A stretch of 64,000 bases of DNA from Acinetobacter oleivorans DR1. Lineage in GTDB: Bacteria; Pseudomonadota; Gammaproteobacteria; Pseudomonadales; Moraxellaceae. Positions 59,226 to 64,000 of the stretch are shown one piece after another; the first letter of the stretch is position 1, and each line of letters opens with the position of its first letter. Location of the stretch: the NCBI RefSeq assembly GCF_000196795.1, contig NC_014259.1, positions 2,046,001 through 2,110,000 on the forward strand. Reading direction: 5' to 3'. The position numbers and the translations under genes were made by a program. The notes beneath the pieces are model-generated. The model searched no databases, was not told the DNA's origin, and was given only the letters and a program-made list of their open reading frames with translations.

Positions 59226-59262
59226 AGAGGGTTTCTATGTTTACATGGAAACCCTCTTTTTG
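59226..59262 (+). terminator. Terminator between pilin and chaperone genes
   Basis: AGAGGGTTTC paired with GAAACCCTCT, with inner ATGT/ACAT pairs, followed by five T. Partial read-through would give much more pilin than assembly proteins. Confidence 0.85.
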
Positions 59263-59301
59263 TGACGCTTTCCCGAATCTTTGTTGGTTGAGAATTCTGA
59301 A

Positions 59302-60036
59302 ATGAAATTGAACAGTTATAATTTTTTGTTAGGTTTGGCATTTGCTTCAGCAGTTGTTGCACCTGCTACTCAAGCAGAAATTGTAATTCATGGCACTCGT
59401 GTGATTTATCCTTCGGATGCTCGCGAAGTTACACTACAAGTTAGTAATAACGGTTCAAAACCAGCACTTGTTCAAGCATGGCTTGATGAAGGCGACTCAA
59501 AAAGCACTCCGGACCAATCAAAAGTACCTTTTATGATTGCTCCACCTATTTCTCGTGTTGAGGCTACAAAAAGTCAGACCCTTCGTATTACTGCTCTGCC
59601 AACAGCTTCTCAGCTAAATCAGAAGCAAGAAACAGTTTTGTGGTTAAACGTTTTGGATATTCCTCCAAGACCAACTTCAAAAACTGAAAATACGACGCCT
59701 GATAATTTCCTGCAATTAGCAATTCGCTCACGTATTAAATTCTTTTATCGACCAGCTTCGATTAAAGACGATGCGAATTTAGCAGCTGATAAGCTTCAAT
59801 GGGTTAAATCTGGTCAAAACTTAACGGTAAAAAACCCAACTCCTTTTCATATCACGATGACTTCTGTTTACCAAAAGGCAGGTGATAAAAAAGTTGATTT
59901 ATTACCTCAAGGTTTAATGATTAAACCTTTTTCTGAAGAGTCTGTTCAGCTTAAGAATGGCAATCTTCAAGATATGAGTTTTATGAATGTCAATGACTAT
60001 GGTGGTCGAGTCGAACACCAAATAAAACTTCAGTAA
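59302..60036 (+). CDS. Periplasmic fimbrial chaperone (PapD/FimC-like)
   Basis: This 244-residue protein has a signal peptide ending TQA-EI and the two-domain chaperone fold. The subunit-anchoring Arg is in IHGTRVIYP, the anchoring Lys in EATKSQTLRI, and the family block TVLWLNVLDIPPRP is clear. It caps subunits before delivery to the usher. The ATG at 59302 is used; an upstream TTG frame has no signal peptide start. Confidence 0.93.
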   Translation: MKLNSYNFLLGLAFASAVVAPATQAEIVIHGTRVIYPSDAREVTLQVSNNGSKPALVQAWLDEGDSKSTPDQSKVPFMIAPPISRVEATKSQTLRITALPTASQLNQKQETVLWLNVLDIPPRPTSKTENTTPDNFLQLAIRSRIKFFYRPASIKDDANLAADKLQWVKSGQNLTVKNPTPFHITMTSVYQKAGDKKVDLLPQGLMIKPFSEESVQLKNGNLQDMSFMNVNDYGGRVEHQIKLQ

Positions 60037-60094
60037 TCAGATTTATCTTTTTAATAAATTTAAGCACCTATTATGTGAGTAGGCGGACTTAGCT

Positions 60095-62653
60095 ATGCCA
60101 AAAAAAAGGCAAGAATCTTATAAATTATTAAAACGCCATATTTGTTACTACTTGGCTTCTGGTGTTGTCACAATGACAATGCCTGTATTCGTGCACGCTG
60201 AAGAAACAGTCGCGAGTGCTCCTGTAGAAGCTGAATTTGATTCTGCTTTTTTAATTGGCGATGCTCAAAAAGTTGATATTTCTCGTTTTAAATACGGGAA
60301 CCCTGTTTTACCAGGCGAATATAATGTTGACGTTTATGTAAATGGCCAATGGTTTGGCAAACGTCGTATGTTCTTTAAAGCATTAGAATCAAATAAAAAT
60401 GCTGTAACCTGCTTTACAGGAAATACTCTTGCTGAATATGGTGTAAAACAAGAGATTTTAGCGCAACACGCTTCTCTTCAAAAAGAAAATAGTAGTTGTT
60501 ACAAAATTGAAGAGTGGGTTGAAAATGCATTTTATGAGTTTGATAACTCTCGCTTACGTGTAGATATCTCGATTCCACAAGTTGCTTTGCAAAAAAATGC
60601 GCAAGGCTATGTCGACCCAAGTCTATGGGATCGAGGGATTAATGCTGCCTTTTTATCTTATAACGGCAGTGCTTACAAAACATTTACTCAGTCTAATGAC
60701 CAAAGCGAAACAACAAATGCGTTTATGGGCGTAACTGCTGGACTAAATTTAGGCGGTTGGCAATTACGTCATAATGGTCAATGGCAATGGCAAGACACCC
60801 CTGCCGAAAATCAATCTAAATCAAGTTACGAAGAAACAAGTACTTACTTACAGCGCGCATTTCCTAAATACCGTGGTGTTTTAACCTTAGGTGATAGCTT
60901 TACAAACGGCGAAATATTTGACTCATATGGTTATCGTGGTATCGATTTCTCAAGTGATGATCGTATGTTACCAAATAGTATGCTTGGTTATGCTCCGCGT
61001 ATTCGTGGTAATGCCAAAACCAATGCAAAAATTGAAGTTCGTCAACAAGGTCAACTTATTTATCAAACAACGGTAGCACCAGGTAACTTTGAAATTAATG
61101 ACCTTTACCCTACTGGTTTTGGTGGCGAGATTGAAGTTACTGTTATTGAAGCAAATGGTGAGATACAAAAGTTTGCTGTGCCTTACGCATCTGTTGTGCA
61201 GATGCTACGTCCTGGCATGAATCGTTATTCATTAACTGTAGGTCAGTTCCGCGATCAGGATATTGATCTCGATCCTTGGGTAGTTCAAGGTAAATACCAG
61301 CAAGGTATTAACAACTACCTAACAGGTTATACAGGCATACAAGCTACAGAAAATTATGCCGCTGTATTGTTGGGTGCTGCTTTTGCTACGCCAATTGGTG
61401 CGATTGCACTTGACGTTACACATTCTGAAGCTGAGTTTGAAAAACAGTCTTCACAATCGGGGCAAAGTTTCCGTTTAAGTTATAGCAAGCTAATTACTCC
61501 GACCAACACAAACTTAACATTAGCAGCCTATCGTTACTCAACAGAAAACTTCTACAAATTACGTGATGCTCTACTTATCCGTGATTTTGAAGAAAAAGGT
61601 ATTAATACCTACTCTGCTGGTCGCCAACGTAGCGAATTCCAAATTACCTTGAACCAAGGTTTACCTGAAGGTTGGGGTAACTTCTATGTAGTAGGTTCGT
61701 GGGTTGACTATTGGAACCGTAGCGAAAGTACTAAGCAATATCAGCTTGGTTATAGTAATAATTTCCATGGCTTAACTTATGGTTTATCTGCAATTAACCG
61801 TAAAGTTGAATATGGCTCAACGAATCAAACACACGATACTGAATATTTAATGACATTATCGTTCCCGATTGATTTCAAAAAGAATTCAGTTAACGTCAAC
61901 GTTACTGCTTCTGAAGACAGTCGTACTGTTGGTGCAAGTGGAATGGTTGGGGATCGCTTTAGTTACGGCGCTTCAATGTCGCATCAGGATTATGCGAATC
62001 CATCATTTAACGTAAATGGTCGTTATCGTACTAACTATACAACTGTTGGTGGTTCCTATAGTGTGGCTGATTCTTACCAACAAGCAATGGTTAGCTTAAC
62101 TGGTAGTGTGGTTGCACACTCAGAAGGTATTTTATTTGGACCTGAACAAGGCCAAACGATGGTACTTGTGCATGCGCCAGAAGCTGCCGGAGCAAAAGTT
62201 AATAATGCTGTTGGTTTGAGCGTGAATAAAGCGGGTTATGCGGTAGTTCCTTATGTTACTCCGTACCGTCTTAATGACATTACCCTTGACCCACAAGAAA
62301 TGTCGAGCGAAGTAGAACTTGAAGAAACAAGTCAACGTATTGCACCTTTTGCTGGTGCAATTGCTAAAGTAGATTTTGCGACTAAAACTGGTTATGCAGT
62401 TTACATTAATAGTAAAACTGTAGATGGCAACAGCTTACCGTTTGCAGCTCAAGTATTTAATCAGAAAGATGAAGCTGTCGGTATTGTTGCACAAGGTAGT
62501 ATGATTTACTTACGTACTCCACTTGCTCAAGATCGTCTCTATGTGAAATGGGGTGACGAAAGCAATGAACGTTGTTCAGTTGAGTACAACATTAGTAATC
62601 AGTTGCAAAATAAGCAACAAAGCATGGTAATGACTGAGGCTGTCTGCAAATGA
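60095..62653 (+). CDS. Outer-membrane fimbrial usher (PapC/FimD-like)
   Basis: This 852-residue usher has a signal peptide (to about residue 35, VHA-EE), an N-terminal chaperone-binding domain (VDISRFKYGNPVLPGEYNVDVYVNG), a 24-strand pore with plug (PRIRGNAKTNAKIEVRQQGQLIYQTTVAPGNFEINDL) and C-terminal domains with a Cys pair near the end. It secretes and polymerises the pilus. The adhesin start overlaps its stop (ATGA). Confidence 0.95.
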   Translation: MPKKRQESYKLLKRHICYYLASGVVTMTMPVFVHAEETVASAPVEAEFDSAFLIGDAQKVDISRFKYGNPVLPGEYNVDVYVNGQWFGKRRMFFKALESNKNAVTCFTGNTLAEYGVKQEILAQHASLQKENSSCYKIEEWVENAFYEFDNSRLRVDISIPQVALQKNAQGYVDPSLWDRGINAAFLSYNGSAYKTFTQSNDQSETTNAFMGVTAGLNLGGWQLRHNGQWQWQDTPAENQSKSSYEETSTYLQRAFPKYRGVLTLGDSFTNGEIFDSYGYRGIDFSSDDRMLPNSMLGYAPRIRGNAKTNAKIEVRQQGQLIYQTTVAPGNFEINDLYPTGFGGEIEVTVIEANGEIQKFAVPYASVVQMLRPGMNRYSLTVGQFRDQDIDLDPWVVQGKYQQGINNYLTGYTGIQATENYAAVLLGAAFATPIGAIALDVTHSEAEFEKQSSQSGQSFRLSYSKLITPTNTNLTLAAYRYSTENFYKLRDALLIRDFEEKGINTYSAGRQRSEFQITLNQGLPEGWGNFYVVGSWVDYWNRSESTKQYQLGYSNNFHGLTYGLSAINRKVEYGSTNQTHDTEYLMTLSFPIDFKKNSVNVNVTASEDSRTVGASGMVGDRFSYGASMSHQDYANPSFNVNGRYRTNYTTVGGSYSVADSYQQAMVSLTGSVVAHSEGILFGPEQGQTMVLVHAPEAAGAKVNNAVGLSVNKAGYAVVPYVTPYRLNDITLDPQEMSSEVELEETSQRIAPFAGAIAKVDFATKTGYAVYINSKTVDGNSLPFAAQVFNQKDEAVGIVAQGSMIYLRTPLAQDRLYVKWGDESNERCSVEYNISNQLQNKQQSMVMTEAVCK

Positions 62654-63660
62654 AAAGAATATTATTAACAAGTTTCTTATTTACGGCTGGCCTTGGTGTG
62701 TATGGTGAGGCTAATGCTGCATGTCGTATATATAATTATGAGGCAAATGATGTCCTTATGTCTGTAGGGCGTGTTGTTGTACGCCCTAGTGACCAAGTCG
62801 GGGCAGTTTTAAGAAAAGCGACTTTTCCTATTAACCGTACTTCCACTGAAGCGCGCCTATGCGATAATTACGATACAGTAATTGCTGAATTAACCCAATC
62901 TTACCCTTTAAGTTCTTTAGGTAATAGCATCTATACCACGAACATTCCGGGTATTGGTATTCGCCTCTATCGTGAAGCAGACAATAATACGAATTTCTCG
63001 GGCTATTATCCTTATGTACGTGGTGGAATATCTGGTACTCGTTATTTAGGATCTGGTTATTTTGTGGTGGAAATTATTAAAATTGCTCCACAAACTGGCT
63101 CTGGAACGTTAGTACCGGGTAGATATAGTAGCTATTATGTCCGCGGTTTTCCAAATCAACCATTCTTAACAAGTACTGTTAATGCTAATGCGATTACCAT
63201 TGCATCCTCTTCATGTGAAATTCAAGGGAATATTAACAAGGTAGTACAGCTTCCTACAGTTACAAAGGCTGGATTCAAAGGCGTTGGTTCTACTCAAGGC
63301 GAACAAACTTTTGATATGAACATTCTTTGTAATGGTGGTATTAACCCAACGGGTTATGAAGAGAAAAACCTCATTAGTTTAACTTATGACTTTACACAAG
63401 ACGGCACAAACAATCAGGTTTTAACTAATACAGCTGCTGCATCTGAAAAAGCCAATGGTGTGGGTGTACAATTATTGTGGAACTATCAAAATAAGAATCA
63501 GGTCATCAAAAAAGGCGATAAGCTCGCTTTAGGTACATTGTCCTCTAACCAGACACTTCAATATAACATACCGATGACTGCTCGCTACTATCAAACAGCC
63601 GCAAATGTGACTGCTGGTAAAGTACGTGCAATGGCTACTGTAACTATTGAATATGATTAA
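62650..63660 (+). CDS. Two-domain fimbrial tip adhesin
   Basis: This 336-residue protein has a signal peptide ending ANA-AC, an N-terminal receptor-binding domain of about 170 residues with no family I recognise, and a C-terminal pilin domain beginning near SSCEIQGNINKVVQLPTV and ending in MATVTIEYD. This is the layout of FimH-type adhesins. Translation is coupled to the usher by a four-base overlap. Confidence 0.88.
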   Translation: MKRILLTSFLFTAGLGVYGEANAACRIYNYEANDVLMSVGRVVVRPSDQVGAVLRKATFPINRTSTEARLCDNYDTVIAELTQSYPLSSLGNSIYTTNIPGIGIRLYREADNNTNFSGYYPYVRGGISGTRYLGSGYFVVEIIKIAPQTGSGTLVPGRYSSYYVRGFPNQPFLTSTVNANAITIASSSCEIQGNINKVVQLPTVTKAGFKGVGSTQGEQTFDMNILCNGGINPTGYEEKNLISLTYDFTQDGTNNQVLTNTAAASEKANGVGVQLLWNYQNKNQVIKKGDKLALGTLSSNQTLQYNIPMTARYYQTAANVTAGKVRAMATVTIEYD

Positions 63661-63772
63661 TCATGTTCAATAGTTTATAAACCTAATAATTTCAAATATT
63701 TAAAAATTAATAATAAATTTTACTTTATCGCTACTTTCTAAAAATTTAATACTTAACTTAATAGGAATATTT

Positions 63773-64000
63773 ATGAAAAAAATAGGCATAATTGCTGTTA
63801 GCGCTATTACATTATGTTGGGCAATGTATGAAGTATCTTCTGACAATACAAGTACCAGACCGCTTAATGAAGCTAACCGAAAAGTCGCATCTAAAAGCAG
63901 TTCATCATCTGTAAAAAATGAAAAATTAGCACCACAGATGCTATTAGCTCAAACGAATTCCCTTAATTCTGCCCCTGTCTGTCAATACAATTTTGATGCC
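63773..64000 (+). CDS. 5' part of an exported or membrane-anchored protein, cut by the right edge
   Basis: An ATG with AGGA about seven bases upstream opens a frame of 76 codons to the window edge. It begins MKKIGIIAVSAITLCWAMYE, a short hydrophobic N-terminal segment, then a Ser/Asn/Lys-rich linker (SSDNTSTRPLNEANRK, SKSSSSSVKN). It follows the adhesin by 112 bases. It does not look like a pilin; no family is recognised. Confidence 0.55.
   Translation, partial: MKKIGIIAVSAITLCWAMYEVSSDNTSTRPLNEANRKVASKSSSSSVKNEKLAPQMLLAQTNSLNSAPVCQYNFDA

Overview
The window looks like chromosomal DNA of an Acinetobacter-type gammaproteobacterium. It is AT-rich, genes are packed head to tail with short gaps, and the content is typical of an accessory nutrient-scavenging region. 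No rRNA, tRNA, CRISPR array or insertion sequence was recognised. Almost everything from the left edge to about 56.9 kb is machinery for getting sulfur out of organic compounds; the last 7 kb is a chaperone-usher fimbrial locus. Genus is inferred from overall character, not from a marker gene.

Left block (0-18 kb): a Crp/Fnr-family regulator, a cytoplasmic arylsulfatase and a TonB-dependent receptor (TBDR) on the plus strand. Facing them is a minus-strand run of an AtsK-like alkylsulfatase dioxygenase, a sulfonate-type binding protein, a TBDR, a DszA/NtaA-family flavin monooxygenase and an aldo/keto reductase. A second Crp/Fnr paralogue follows, then an operon of a fused double ABC permease, an ATPase and TonB-ExbB-ExbD. 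The 8-mer GTCATAAT recurs in three intergenic regions here and may be the operator of the Crp-like regulators. I found no sigma-54 promoters in this block.

Middle block (18-57 kb): eleven sequences with the sigma-54 pattern (mostly TTGGCAT..., GG-N10-GC) precede nearly every transcription unit. Upstream of them lies a recurring inverted repeat TGTTG-N6-CAACA, four copies perfect. One sigma-54 activator gene of the SfnR type, lacking a sensory domain, sits in the middle (35.3-36.4 kb) and is the obvious candidate to bind it. The units encode three TBDRs, a second TonB-ExbB-ExbD set, a four-gene sulfonate-type ABC importer followed by tatABC, SsuD-like monooxygenases, a secreted lipase, a heterodimeric ABC exporter, and two proteins that resemble transporter binding proteins but lack signal peptides and carry the Cys/His/Arg triad of the DszB sulfinate desulfinase. 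The nine-kilobase operon 47.1-56.8 kb joins a DszB-like desulfinase, a class II aldolase-like protein, an SsuD-like monooxygenase, a complete Opp/Dpp-type importer with a Tat-exported lipoprotein, and a DszC/SfnC-like monooxygenase.

Working model (inference): TBDRs energised by the two TonB systems carry organosulfur compounds over the outer membrane; ABC importers, two of whose binding proteins carry Tat lipoprotein signals, take them inward; sulfatases, a dioxygenase, flavin monooxygenases and desulfinases release sulfate or sulfite. No flavin reductase and no sulfatase-maturing enzyme is present in the window.

Right block (57-64 kb): about 1 kb of very AT-rich DNA, a small exported pilin-like protein, then major pilin, chaperone, usher and tip adhesin, and the start of a further exported or membrane-anchored protein cut by the window edge.
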